Source of the DNA: Bacillota bacterium | GTDB taxonomy: Bacteria > Bacillota > Sulfobacillia > JAJZYS01 > JAJYTV01 | DNA length: 64,000 nucleotides | Assembly (NCBI GenBank): GCA_021793215.1 | Contig: JAJYTE010000006.1 | Location: 1 to 64,000, forward strand | Direction: 5' to 3' | In this document: positions 39,282 through 47,199 of the stretch, in pieces | Layout: every line of letters starts with the position of its first letter | Position numbering within the stretch: the stretch's first letter is position 1 | Notes under the pieces: generated by a model | Seen by the model: only the letters and a program-made list of their open reading frames with translations | Databases searched by the model: none | What the model was told of the DNA's origin: nothing | Program-made: the position numbers and the translations under genes

Positions 39282-40196
39282 CTAGTCGACCGGGTCTTCG
39301 GGCGCTTCGGCGAAGCCCGCGCGCAGCTGGTCCCAGACCGCCTCGACGGGACCGACGAACGGCGTGTCCACGCGTCGCAGGATCGATGTCACGCGGTCCG
39401 GCAGGCTGAGTCCGCTGATCTCGAGTTGCTGCAGGCGGCCCTTCGCGAGGTCGTCCTGCACCGTCGAGGCGGGCAGCACGGCAAGGCCGAGGCCCGCCAG
39501 CGCCATCGCGTGCACCGCCTCCAGCGCGTCGAGCTCCATCGCGAGGTGGAGATCCGCCCCGGCCTGGCGCAGCGCGCCGTAGATCTGCGCCCAGTAGTCC
39601 GTTTGGCGCAGGTAGATCAGGAACGGCGCACCGCGCAGGTCGGCCGGTGAGAGGGGACCCTGGCGGCGCGAGAAGCGATGGGCCGCGGGTGCGACCAGGA
39701 GCACCGGTTCACGCAGCACGACCTGCGAGACGACACCCGGCTGGTGCACCTCCAGGCGGACTAGCGCGAGGTCTACCTGGCGCGCCAGCAGAAGATCCAG
39801 CACGTCGTGGGAGATCCCGGTGCGCACCCTCACGTCGACCTCGGGATGGTCGGCGACATAGCGGCGGAGGATCTGCGGCAGGATGTGGTTGGCCGTCGAG
39901 GTCGCGCAACCCAGCACAATGCTGCCGGAGCGTCCGAGCAGGTACTGCGAGACGGCGCGCCCGCCCTGCTCGAGGCTCTCGAGGCCCGCCTGCGCGTACT
40001 GCAGGTAGAGTGCGCCCGCAGGCGTCAGTTGCACCCCGCGCCCGGAGCGTACGAAGAGCTGGGCGCCCATGGCGTTCTCGAGCGCGGCCATGCGGTGGCT
40101 AACGGTTGGCTGGGCCAGGAAGAGACGCTCGGCGGCGCGGCTGAAGCTTCCGGTCTCGGCCACTTCGCGGAAGATGCGCAGGTCTGTGAGGTCCAT
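39282..40196 (-). CDS. LysR-family transcriptional regulator
   Basis: This 304-residue protein has the N-terminal LysR winged helix (FREVAETGSFSRAAERLFLAQPTVSHRM across residues 8-35) and a periplasmic-binding-like effector domain. The ATG at 40196 has aaggagg 8 nt upstream. LysR proteins usually regulate a divergent gene; here the divergent gene is trmL, 130 nt away, which is an unlikely metabolic target, so the regulated gene may be elsewhere. Confidence 0.9.
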   Translation of the reverse strand: MDLTDLRIFREVAETGSFSRAAERLFLAQPTVSHRMAALENAMGAQLFVRSGRGVQLTPAGALYLQYAQAGLESLEQGGRAVSQYLLGRSGSIVLGCATSTANHILPQILRRYVADHPEVDVRVRTGISHDVLDLLLARQVDLALVRLEVHQPGVVSQVVLREPVLLVAPAAHRFSRRQGPLSPADLRGAPFLIYLRQTDYWAQIYGALRQAGADLHLAMELDALEAVHAMALAGLGLAVLPASTVQDDLAKGRLQQLEISGLSLPDRVTSILRRVDTPFVGPVEAVWDQLRAGFAEAPEDPVD

Positions 40197-40326
40197 GCCT
40201 CACGCCTCCTTTCGGCGGCGCGGTGTCGCCTTGATTCTAGCGGGGCGGGCGATGGAGTCAACGCCGGAAGGTGGCGCGACCTCCGGCTGCGAATCCGCCA
40301 CTGAGAACTCTTGAGGGGGTCCTTGG

Positions 40327-40788
40327 TTGCATCTCGTCCTCGTCCATCCGGAGATCCACTCGAACACCGGCAACATCGCGCGCACCTCGGTGGCGCTCGG
40401 GGCCGACCTGCACCTTGTGAAGCCGCTCGGCTTCTCGCTGGAGGACCGCTACTTGAAGCGCGCGGGCCTCGATTACTGGCCGATGGTGCGACTGCATATC
40501 CACGACGACATCGCTGAGCTGCTGCCGACCAGCGAGGAGTACTGGCTCTTCTCCTCGCAGGGACGCTTCTACGGAGATGTGGAGTTCGGCGCGGACCCCT
40601 GGCTGTTCTTCGGCCGCGAGAGCCAGGGCCTCGAGCCGGAGATCCTTGCGGCACACCCGGACCGCCTCCTGCGCATCCCGATGCTCCCCGGCGTGAGGTC
40701 GCTGAACCTCGGCAACGCGGTCTCGATCGTCGCCTACGAGGCGATGCGCCAGCAGGGCTACCCTGGCATGCAGCGCGACGGGAGATGA
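40327..40788 (+). CDS. trmL: tRNA (cytidine(34)-2'-O)-methyltransferase
   Basis: This 153-residue SPOUT methyltransferase shows the TrmL pattern: HLVLVHPEIHSNTGNIART at the start, FFGRESQGLE, and the knot region IPMLPGVRSLNLGNAVSIVAYEA. It 2'-O-methylates the wobble base of leucine tRNAs. TTG start at 40327, with a gaggggg site upstream. It overlaps the phosphoesterase gene by 4 nt. Confidence 0.92.
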   Translation: MHLVLVHPEIHSNTGNIARTSVALGADLHLVKPLGFSLEDRYLKRAGLDYWPMVRLHIHDDIAELLPTSEEYWLFSSQGRFYGDVEFGADPWLFFGRESQGLEPEILAAHPDRLLRIPMLPGVRSLNLGNAVSIVAYEAMRQQGYPGMQRDGR

Positions 40789-41258
40789 CGCGCGTCCTGG
40801 TGACCGCCGACACCCACGCGCCGCGGCGCGTTCTGCCGGACTGGCTCCTAGACCGCGCCGCGCAGGCGGATCTCATCGTGCACGCGGGCGACCTCTGCGA
40901 TGGATCCGCGCTCTGGGCGCTCGCCGCGCTCGCGCCGACCTACGCGGTGCGCGGCAACAACGACGTGGTCCCGCTTCCGGAGCGCCTCACTCTTGACATC
41001 GACGGCGTGCGCATCGGCATCGTGCATGGCGACGCGGGGCCGGGCCGCACGACGCCCGAGCGGGCACGCCGGGCGTTCGACGACCCCCTCGACGTCGTCG
41101 TGTTCGGCCACTCCCACGAGCGGCTCTGGGAGCAGGTCGAAGGAGTTTGGCTGCTGAACCCGGGCTCTCCAACCAAGCCGCGCGGCGGCCCCGCCTCGGC
41201 CGCTTGGCTGACGTGCGTCGGCGGGGCGGTCGGCATCGCGTTCCTGGACGGAGACTAG
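40785..41258 (+). CDS. Metallophosphoesterase, YfcE/MJ0936 family
   Basis: This 157-residue calcineurin-like enzyme has the metal-site motifs TADTH (usually SDTH), HAGDLCDG, RGNND, VHGD and GHSHE. Such small proteins are phosphodiesterases with mostly unknown substrates. ATG overlaps the trmL stop. The stop overlaps the convergent AlaX gene by 4 nt. Confidence 0.88.
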   Translation: MTRVLVTADTHAPRRVLPDWLLDRAAQADLIVHAGDLCDGSALWALAALAPTYAVRGNNDVVPLPERLTLDIDGVRIGIVHGDAGPGRTTPERARRAFDDPLDVVVFGHSHERLWEQVEGVWLLNPGSPTKPRGGPASAAWLTCVGGAVGIAFLDGD

Positions 41259-42424
41259 CCAGGCAGGCGCAGGCGGGCGGCCTGCAGCAGCTCCTCCGCG
41301 GGCAAGGGCACGAGCGCCTGCGCCTGTGCTGCGGAGCCGCCGCCCCTGCCCCCGAGCGCGCTGCAGATCGCCTTCACGATCTCCCCGAGATGCGGGCCTT
41401 CTCCGGACGTGCGGCCGAGCACCAGAACGCCCTGGTCGTCGGCGGTTCCCGTCAGGGCGCAGAGGGTGACACCCCGGGCGGCCAGACGCGCCGCGAGATC
41501 GCGCAACTCCTGCGCCTCTCGGCCCGGGAAGGCCCGAAGCACGGGCATTCCCTGCGCCTGCTGTGCGATGTCGTCCGCCTCGCGGTCGAGCAACGCGCGC
41601 CGGTAGCGCTCGGCGCTGCGACGCACCTGCGAAAGCTCTCCGAGGCGCTGCACCGTCGAGGCCGCGACCTCTTCCGGCGCAACCCCGAGAGCCCCCGCCG
41701 CCCGCGACAGTTCGTCTGCGCGGGCTCGGTGGTCCCAGCCCGCGCGCAGGCCTGCGTAGAAGCGAATGCGGAAGCCGCCGTGCTCGGGCGCGCCGAGGTA
41801 GAGGTGGATCGGGCCGACCTCGCCGGTGCGCGCCGGGTGGGTGCCGCCGCACGGGTTTTGGTCGAAGTCCTCGATCTCGACGAGGCGGTAGGGCGGGCGA
41901 ACATTGTCCTTCGCGCGGAGGCCGAGGCGGGAGAGTTCGCCCTCATCGACCCAGCGGGCGACGACCGGCCGGTCTTCGAGCACGACCCGAAGCGCGAGTT
42001 CCTCCGCGCGGGCGAGGCCACCTGGGTCCGGCGCCTCGCGGCCCGCGATGTCGAACGTCGAGACGGTGTGGCCGGTGTGGAAGGAGATCGTCTCGCGGCC
42101 GAGCACCCTGCGGACCGCCTCGGAGGCGATGTGCTGCGCACAGTGCTGTCGCATGTGGTCAAGGCGGCGCTGTACATCCACCGCGCCCTCGAGCATGCCC
42201 TCGGCGGGAGAGGCCAGCAGGTGCCAGACGTCGCCCGCGTCGTCCGACTGCACGTCGAGCACCGGCTGACCCCCGAGCGTACCTCCGTCCGCAGGCTGGC
42301 CTCCAGACTCCGGGTAGAAGGCGGTGTCCTCCAGGCGTACCCAGGTCCCCCGGTCGTCCGTCCGCATTCCGTCGACCCGGCTGCGGAAGACGTAGAGGTA
42401 CGAATTGTCGTAATATAGGCGCAA
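41255..42424 (-). CDS. Alanyl-tRNA editing protein AlaX with DHHA1 domain
   Basis: This 389-residue protein has the AlaX N-terminal fold (LRLYYDNSYLYVF, then DTAFYPESGGQPADGG), the SAD-type zinc site (H-x3-H in RQHCAQH and C-x3-H in NPCGGTH), and a C-terminal DHHA1 domain with GVLVLGRTSGE and GGRGGGSAAQAQ. It hydrolyses mischarged Ser-tRNA(Ala) or Gly-tRNA(Ala). The TTG at 42424 has ggggag 10 nt upstream; the in-frame ATG at 42451 has a ribosome site only 2 nt away and is less likely. Confidence 0.88.
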   Translation of the reverse strand: MRLYYDNSYLYVFRSRVDGMRTDDRGTWVRLEDTAFYPESGGQPADGGTLGGQPVLDVQSDDAGDVWHLLASPAEGMLEGAVDVQRRLDHMRQHCAQHIASEAVRRVLGRETISFHTGHTVSTFDIAGREAPDPGGLARAEELALRVVLEDRPVVARWVDEGELSRLGLRAKDNVRPPYRLVEIEDFDQNPCGGTHPARTGEVGPIHLYLGAPEHGGFRIRFYAGLRAGWDHRARADELSRAAGALGVAPEEVAASTVQRLGELSQVRRSAERYRRALLDREADDIAQQAQGMPVLRAFPGREAQELRDLAARLAARGVTLCALTGTADDQGVLVLGRTSGEGPHLGEIVKAICSALGGRGGGSAAQAQALVPLPAEELLQAARLRLPG

Positions 42425-42511
42425 GTCCCGACGTCTCCCCTTCGGCTGCATTTCCCTATCAGTTTGGCGCAGCCGAGTGGGACACCTGCACCAACGGGGG
42501 GTTGAATCGGC

Positions 42512-42970
42512 GTGCGCTGCCCAGCGTGCGGCTACGCGGACAGCCGCGTTCTCGACTCGCGTCCGGCCCAGGACGGCGCCGCCATCCGGCGGCGCCGTGA
42601 GTGCCCGCGCTGCCAGCGCCGCTTCACGACCTACGAGCGGCTTGAGGAAGTCCCGCTCCTGGTGGTCAAGCAGGACGGTCGCCGCGAGAGCTTCGACCGC
42701 CAGAAGATCCTGCGCGGCCTGATGACGGCCTGCGAGAAGCGGCCCGTCTCCATCGCTCGCCTGAATGAACTGGTCGACGATGTCGCCCGGCAGGCCCACG
42801 ACGAGGCGGACGGCGAAGTGGCCAGCCGCTGGATCGGCGAGCGCGTGATGGACGGACTGCGCGACGTGGACGAGGTGGCGTACGTGCGCTTCGCCTCGGT
42901 GTACCGGGACTTCGCAGACGTCGAACGATTCCGCGAGGAGGTGGAGCGGCTGGGCCGCAAGCGTACTTGA
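42512..42970 (+). CDS. nrdR: Transcriptional repressor NrdR
   Basis: This 152-residue protein has the N-terminal zinc ribbon (MRCPACGYADSRVLDSR and CPRCQRRFTTYER) and the ATP-cone domain (VKQDGRRESFDRQKILRGL). It represses ribonucleotide reductase genes in response to dATP/ATP. No NrdR boxes were seen in this window. The GTG start at 42512 is family-typical; its stop overlaps the next gene by 4 nt. Confidence 0.95.
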   Translation: MRCPACGYADSRVLDSRPAQDGAAIRRRRECPRCQRRFTTYERLEEVPLLVVKQDGRRESFDRQKILRGLMTACEKRPVSIARLNELVDDVARQAHDEADGEVASRWIGERVMDGLRDVDEVAYVRFASVYRDFADVERFREEVERLGRKRT

Positions 42971-43596
42971 CGGCGGTGATCTTCGACCTTGATGGGACAC
43001 TCACGGACACTTTGCCGCTCGTGGTGGTAGCGCTGAATGCAGCGCTCGCGCCGGCGTGGGGTGGACCGAAGGACTTGGATGCGATGCGCAGCGTCTTCGG
43101 TCCCAGCGAGGAGCGCCTCATCGCGCAAGAGGCCCCGGGTGACCCGCACGCGGTCGATCGGTTCTACGAGGCTTACGGCCGCGAGCATGCGCGTCTCGCG
43201 CACCCCTTCGAGGGAGTGCCCGAGATGCTCGGGGAGCTCTTTCGGCGCGGCGTCCGCCTCGGGCTTGTGACGAACAAGGGCCGCAAGTCCTCGGTGATGA
43301 CGATCGAGGAGTTCGGCATCGCGAAGTACTTCTCGGCCATCGTCACGGGCGACGACCTGCCGGCACCGAAGCCGGATCCTTCGGGCATCCTCAAGGTGTT
43401 GGCGGCGCTGTCGGTACCGGTGACCGCCACGGCCTACGTCGGCGACACCCGGAACGACATGCGGGCTGCACACGCCGCAGGCGTTCGGGCGATCGGCGCG
43501 GGATGGCAGGCGGGCGACGTCCCGCTGGCGGACGAGGTCCTACGAACGCCAGAAGACGTCCTGAGGCTACCGGAGGCCAGGGGCACCAGCAGCTGA
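42967..43596 (+). CDS. HAD-superfamily phosphatase (PpaX/Gph-like)
   Basis: This 209-residue enzyme has HAD motif I DLDGTLTDTLP, motif II TNKG, and motif III/IV GDDLPAPKPDP and YVGDTRNDM. It resembles pyrophosphatase PpaX and phosphoglycolate phosphatase; the substrate is not certain. The TTG start overlaps the nrdR stop. The Sec-glutaredoxin gene follows after 17 nt, so all three genes are probably co-transcribed. Confidence 0.85.
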   Translation: MTAVIFDLDGTLTDTLPLVVVALNAALAPAWGGPKDLDAMRSVFGPSEERLIAQEAPGDPHAVDRFYEAYGREHARLAHPFEGVPEMLGELFRRGVRLGLVTNKGRKSSVMTIEEFGIAKYFSAIVTGDDLPAPKPDPSGILKVLAALSVPVTATAYVGDTRNDMRAAHAAGVRAIGAGWQAGDVPLADEVLRTPEDVLRLPEARGTSS

Positions 43597-43613
43597 CGAA
43601 GGGGGAACGGACC

Positions 43614-44087
43614 GTGGCGAACCTGACGCTCTACACGCTGCACGGCTGACCGTACTGCGCCGTCGTGCGCGACCGGCTCGGAGAGCTGGGACTGGAGTAC
43701 CGCTACATCGAGGTTCCGCCGCGCCGTGCGGACCGCCACGCGGTGCGCGAGGTGTCGCAGCAGGAGACGGTCCCGGTGCTCGTGATCGAGGAAGACGGAG
43801 AACGCACCGTCCTGTCGGACGAGAACGACATCCTCGCGTTCCTCGACGAGCGCTTCGCCGCGCGTTCGACCGACGACACGGCCGCACCGTGGGACGAAGC
43901 GGCCACTCGCCAGCTCGAGGAAGTCGTGGCGGGTGGCGATGCGCGGGCGCAGGCGCTCTTGGCGCTGGCGGAACGCGCGCGGGCCTCCGGCGAGATCGAT
44001 CGCGCGAACTGCCTGCATGCCGCCGCGTGGTACCTGCGGGACGGGCAGCACTGGGCGGCGAGGCAACTCGAGAGCCTTCGAGGGTAA
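43614..44087 (+). CDS. Glutaredoxin-like selenoprotein with helical C-terminal extension (Sec at TGA 43647-43649)
   Basis: A 157-residue frame starts at a GTG (43614) behind aaggggga. Codon 12 is TGA, giving the active site H-G-U-P-Y-C: Sec12 and Cys15 in place of the C-P-Y-C of glutaredoxins. The fold continues with strand EYRYIEVPP, the cis-proline strand TVPVLVIEEDG and the glutathione-site-like LSDENDILAFLDE. After residue 85 a charged helical region of about 70 residues follows, unusual for glutaredoxin and loosely GST-like. A hairpin at 43659-43677 lies downstream of the TGA as a SECIS candidate. Without readthrough the gene would be called from GTG 43665 and lose its active site. Confidence 0.88.
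43659..43677 (+). promoter_or_regulatory. Candidate bacterial SECIS hairpin (first Sec-glutaredoxin)
   Basis: GCCGTCG pairs with CGACCGGC as 7 bp with one bulged C around the loop UGCG; the loop lies 17-20 nt after the UGA. A bulge near the loop is also a feature of known bacterial SECIS elements. Confidence 0.45.
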
Positions 44088-44088
44088 C

Positions 44089-44129
44089 GCGAAGGCTCCC
44101 CGTGCTGGCGACGCACGGGGAGCCTTCGC
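44089..44129. terminator. Bidirectional terminator hairpin
   Basis: A 17-bp perfect stem (44089-44105 and 44113-44129) with a 7-nt loop starts 2 nt after the Sec-glutaredoxin stop, and lies between it and the convergent aldolase gene. The T-content after the stem is modest. Confidence 0.7.
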
Positions 44130-44162
44130 GCTTCCTGGGAAACGTCGCTCCTCGGACGATCT

Positions 44163-45056
44163 TTAGCGTGGATGCTGCAGCAGGAGATCGCGGATCCGCA
44201 GGGACACGGAGACTGCTTCGTCGAACGGGCGCTGCCAGATGTTCCGCCCGAAGATCAGGCCGGTCGCTCCAGCCTCCAGCACGGCGCTCGCCTTCGCGAC
44301 GACCTCGTCCGCCGTGCCCCGCTCTCCCCCTGCGAAGATGACGAGCGTTCGTCCAGCCGACTGCACGACGTGACGCAGCATCTCTCCCTCGTTGAGTGCG
44401 AGGTCGGAGTAGGGCTTCGGGGAGAGCTTGGCCCTCTCTGGATCGGGCCGTGGGACGTTCAGCTTGACCACGTCCGCGCCGAGCTCCTGGGCGACGCGCG
44501 CCGCGTAGTCGATGGCGTAGAAGCTGTCCTTGCCGCCGCGCGCCTCGACCGCCGTGCCGCGCGGGTAGGACCAGACGATCACCGGCATGCCGTAGCGCTC
44601 CGCCTCGCGGCGTACCTCGGAGAATTGCAGGAAGTCCTCGTCCTGACGCGCGGACCCGACGTAGAGTGTGTAACCGACCGCATCGGCGCCGAGCCGCACG
44701 GCGTCCTCGACGCTCGCGTTCAGCGGCGAGAGCGGCGCCTCGTCGCTTGGGATCTCGGTCTTGCCGTTGAGCTTCAGCACGAGCGGCACGCGTCCGGCGT
44801 AGTCGGGGAAGTACTTCTCGGCGAGGCCGACCTGCATCGCGATCCCCGAGTAGCCGCCGGCCGCGGCGACGCGCAGCTGGAAGTCCGCATCGGCGGACGG
44901 AGGGTTCGGGAAGAAGTCGCGCGGGCCGTGTTCAAGCCCCTGGTCGATCGGCAGCAGGAGGAGCGTGCCGTTCGCCGGGCCGCCTTGGTAGAGCAGCCGG
45001 TGCAGCCGCGCCTTCTTGCCGGCGGGAAGCGTGAGGTCCGTGAGGCGGATGGGCAA
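44163..45056 (-). CDS. Class I fructose-bisphosphate aldolase (DhnA/archaeal type)
   Basis: This 297-residue TIM-barrel enzyme matches the archaeal-type FbaB/DhnA class: LLLPIDQGLEHGPRDF, PLVLKLNGKTEIPSD, VIVWSYPRG with the surrounding barrel strands, ADVVKLNVPR (region of the Schiff-base lysine), and FAGGERGTADEV. It makes or cleaves fructose 1,6-bisphosphate. The TTG at 45056 has gaaggag 8 nt upstream. The in-frame ATG at 45089 lies inside a likely -10 box and is rejected. Confidence 0.88.
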   Translation of the reverse strand: MPIRLTDLTLPAGKKARLHRLLYQGGPANGTLLLLPIDQGLEHGPRDFFPNPPSADADFQLRVAAAGGYSGIAMQVGLAEKYFPDYAGRVPLVLKLNGKTEIPSDEAPLSPLNASVEDAVRLGADAVGYTLYVGSARQDEDFLQFSEVRREAERYGMPVIVWSYPRGTAVEARGGKDSFYAIDYAARVAQELGADVVKLNVPRPDPERAKLSPKPYSDLALNEGEMLRHVVQSAGRTLVIFAGGERGTADEVVAKASAVLEAGATGLIFGRNIWQRPFDEAVSVSLRIRDLLLQHPR

Positions 45057-45087
45057 CCTGATCGCTCCTTCGAGATCATCTGGTTTC

Positions 45088-45138
45088 ACTATAGTTGAAC
45101 GGAAGGATTCGGGAAAGGCGAGCGGCGTGTGGTAGAAT
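45088..45138. promoter_or_regulatory. Divergent promoter region (aldolase and 45174 operon)
   Basis: A minus-strand -10 box TATAGT at 45088-45093 precedes the aldolase TTG, and a plus-strand -10-like TAGAAT at 45133-45138 precedes the 45174 gene. The -35 boxes are weak for both. Both boxes lie inside frames that would be coding under the longer start choices, supporting the shorter starts. Confidence 0.4.
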
Positions 45139-45173
45139 CGGCTGAAGAAGCGCCGACGGAGGGGGGATACGCG

Positions 45174-45674
45174 TTGCCGAGGCTCAACAGGGATCTCAAG
45201 GCGGAACTGAAGACGACGCTGCCGCTGGCCTTCGCACGTCCCGAGGATCCCCTGCTCGGAGCTACGCTACTGGGCATCGTGGTGCGAGATGGGGAAGCGA
45301 AGGTGGACGATGCGGTCCTGCATGGCCGCAGCGACCTGGAGCGCGGTATCCGGTTCACGGCCCAGCGGCCCGAGGAGGTCACGCCGACCGAGCGCTGGGG
45401 CGTGGTGTTCATCGCGATGAAGAGCAGTCCGGCGGGCCTCTACTACCAGGGCGCCACGGCGGTGGAACTGTTGATCGACCGCCCCGGGCGGCGCGGCTTC
45501 CGCGACATCGTGCGATCTGTGAACCGGATGTCCGATGCGGTCTCCGGGGAAGTGGCGCTCGACGCGCTATCCGCAGCGGATCGTCAGGCGGTCGTGCGCC
45601 TTCTGGAGGAGCGGGGGCGCGACGTCTGGGAGCGGACGCCGCTCGAGCGGCGCCAAGCGATGGTGGGCGCGTGA
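45174..45674 (+). CDS. Hypothetical protein coupled to a Sec-glutaredoxin
   Basis: This 166-residue protein has no recognised domain. It is soluble and charged, with an N-terminal basic helix (LPRLNRDLKAELK), a central beta-rich part (ATLLGIVVRDGE, WGVVFIAMKSS, GATAVELLIDRPG) and a helical C-terminus. The TTG at 45174 has ggagggggg 7 nt upstream and is preferred over the GTG at 45129. Its TGA overlaps the GTG of the Sec-glutaredoxin (GTGA), so the two are translationally coupled and may act together. Function unknown. Confidence 0.7.
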   Translation: MPRLNRDLKAELKTTLPLAFARPEDPLLGATLLGIVVRDGEAKVDDAVLHGRSDLERGIRFTAQRPEEVTPTERWGVVFIAMKSSPAGLYYQGATAVELLIDRPGRRGFRDIVRSVNRMSDAVSGEVALDALSAADRQAVVRLLEERGRDVWERTPLERRQAMVGA

Positions 45675-45919
45675 CGCACGAGGTCACCGTCTACACGAGC
45701 GGCCCCGGCTGACACGAGTGCCAGACGGCGAAGGAGTTCCTTCGCGCGAACCGCATCGCCTTCACGGAGAAGCTGATCACCGAACCTGTCAACCGGGCGG
45801 AACTCGAGGCGCTCGGCTCGCGGGCTGTGCCGACGCTCGTGATCGACGGCAGGACCTACATCGGATTCGGCATCCATGAGGCGATGGTCAGAAAAGCGCT
45901 CGGCGTGGCGAACGACTGA
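45671..45919 (+). CDS. Small glutaredoxin-like selenoprotein (Sec at TGA 45710-45712)
   Basis: This 82-residue protein starts at a GTG overlapping the upstream stop. Codon 14 is TGA, giving S-G-P-G-U-H-E-C-Q-T-A-K: Sec14 and Cys17 occupy the C-x-x-C positions of a glutaredoxin/NrdH fold. Then follow helix KEFLRANRIAF, strand TEKLIT, the cis-proline strand AVPTLVIDGRTYIGF and a final helix. Bacterial SECIS logic fits: a perfect 7-bp hairpin at 45728-45745 has its loop AGUU 23-26 nt past the UGA. It is probably a thiol/selenol oxidoreductase. A conventional gene finder would miss it, because no start follows the TGA without losing the active site. Confidence 0.9.
45728..45745 (+). promoter_or_regulatory. 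Candidate bacterial SECIS hairpin (small Sec-glutaredoxin)
   Basis: GCGAAGG pairs perfectly with CCTTCGC around the tetraloop AGUU. It starts 15 nt after the UGA and lies in the coding region. This is the strongest of the three SECIS candidates. Confidence 0.55.
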
Positions 45920-45945
45920 TCGTAGGGCCAGCCGCATGGTAGGAT

Positions 45946-45967
45946 GGCGGGGAGACGACTCCCCGCC
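45946..45967 (+). terminator. Terminator-like hairpin after the Sec-glutaredoxin
   Basis: A 9-bp GC-rich stem (45946-45954 and 45959-45967) with loop ACGA lies 26 nt after the stop. No T-run follows. Confidence 0.4.
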
Positions 45968-45996
45968 CCTTCGTTCGCCTGTGAGGAGCTTGCGCA

Positions 45997-47199
45997 TTGC
46001 GTGCCACAGAGCTTCACCCGCGCCAGGCCGTCGTCGCGCCATCGACCTCGCGCGACCCGGCTCCGCGCAACGTGGGAATCCTGTCCGCCACCACGGCGAT
46101 GATCGTCGTGGCGCTGTACACATGGTACCCAGTACTGCCGGTGGTGCTGCAGCGTCGCGGCGCCGACCGGTTCGAGGTCAGTGCGATCTACACGCTGATG
46201 GGCTTCGCCTCCTCCGCGCTGCAGATCTACGGCGGTCGTTTGGCAGACCGCCACGGCCGAAAACCGGTACTGGCTGTACCTACGTTCGTCGCGGCGGCGC
46301 TCTACGGCGTCGCCTTCCTCAGCACGTCGTGGCCGGTGCTCGCGGCCGCCCTCGTCATCCTGAACCTCACAAGCGCCATTCAGAGCCCGTCGTTCGTCGC
46401 GATCACCGCCGAGTCCGTGCGGGCCGAACGGCGCGCGCAGGCATTCTCGACATTTCAGTTCGCCTCCAGCTTCGCGACGCTCCTCGGTCCAGCCCTTGGG
46501 GCCGCCCTCCTGCCGTCGGTGGACGTCAAGTGGCTGATCGCCCTCACGGCGATCGCGAGCCTTGGGGCCGCCTGCCTGCGCCTTCTGGCGCTGCGGGAGG
46601 TGCACGTCGGCGAGGTACCGCGCCAGCGCATGCCCATCAAGGAGGCGTTCTCCGGGCGGATGCGCCACCTGACGCTTGCCTCTACCGCCTTCCTGCTCGT
46701 CGCCTCGCTGACGGTGAACGGCCCATTCATCGCGCTCTACGCCCACAACAGCGGTGGCCTTCCGACGGCGCAGGTCAACCTGCTGTACGCTGTCGCATGG
46801 CTGCCCGCCGTGATGCTCTCGTTCTGGCTCGGGCGGCGCATCTCCGCCCTGGGCTCGTCTCGCGCCCTCGCGGTCGGCGTGGCTGGCCACCTCGCAGTCC
46901 TCGGCGTATGGCTTGCGCTGCGCGGCTTCGTGCCGATGGCGCTCCCGCTGATGGCCTCGTTCCTCTTCTACCAGCTGGCGGTGATCGCGTTCGGCACGCT
47001 GCGCATCGAGACGGTCGCTCCGGAGAAGGCGGGCGCGGCGCTCGGCGTGATCGGGACGGTCTCGGGGCTGGCGGCGGCGCTGGGTCCTGTGGTCGCGGGG
47101 GCGGTGGCCGGCGTGCTCGGCCCGCTGGCGGCCTTCGGCCTCGCGGGCGTGGCTGGCGTCTGGACGATTCTCTCTCTGCGCAACCTCAGACGCGCATGA
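45997..47199 (+). CDS. Major facilitator superfamily transporter
   Basis: This 400-residue protein has about twelve hydrophobic segments in two halves and the MFS loop motif GGRLADRHGRKPVL between segments 2 and 3. The TTG start has gaggag upstream. It is a drug/metabolite exporter-like MFS protein; the substrate is unknown. Its stop overlaps the glycosylase ATG. Confidence 0.88.
   Translation: MRATELHPRQAVVAPSTSRDPAPRNVGILSATTAMIVVALYTWYPVLPVVLQRRGADRFEVSAIYTLMGFASSALQIYGGRLADRHGRKPVLAVPTFVAAALYGVAFLSTSWPVLAAALVILNLTSAIQSPSFVAITAESVRAERRAQAFSTFQFASSFATLLGPALGAALLPSVDVKWLIALTAIASLGAACLRLLALREVHVGEVPRQRMPIKEAFSGRMRHLTLASTAFLLVASLTVNGPFIALYAHNSGGLPTAQVNLLYAVAWLPAVMLSFWLGRRISALGSSRALAVGVAGHLAVLGVWLALRGFVPMALPLMASFLFYQLAVIAFGTLRIETVAPEKAGAALGVIGTVSGLAAALGPVVAGAVAGVLGPLAAFGLAGVAGVWTILSLRNLRRA

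Noticed and set aside
43647-43649. In-frame TGA as a frameshift or pseudogene stop
   Set aside because: The frame is otherwise perfect, the TGA replaces the exact redox cysteine, and the same happens in two other genes; decay would not do this three times.
45057-45089. ATG 45089 as aldolase start
   Set aside because: It lies in a TATAGT -10 box; TTG 45056 has a well-spaced gaaggag site and starts at the conserved region.
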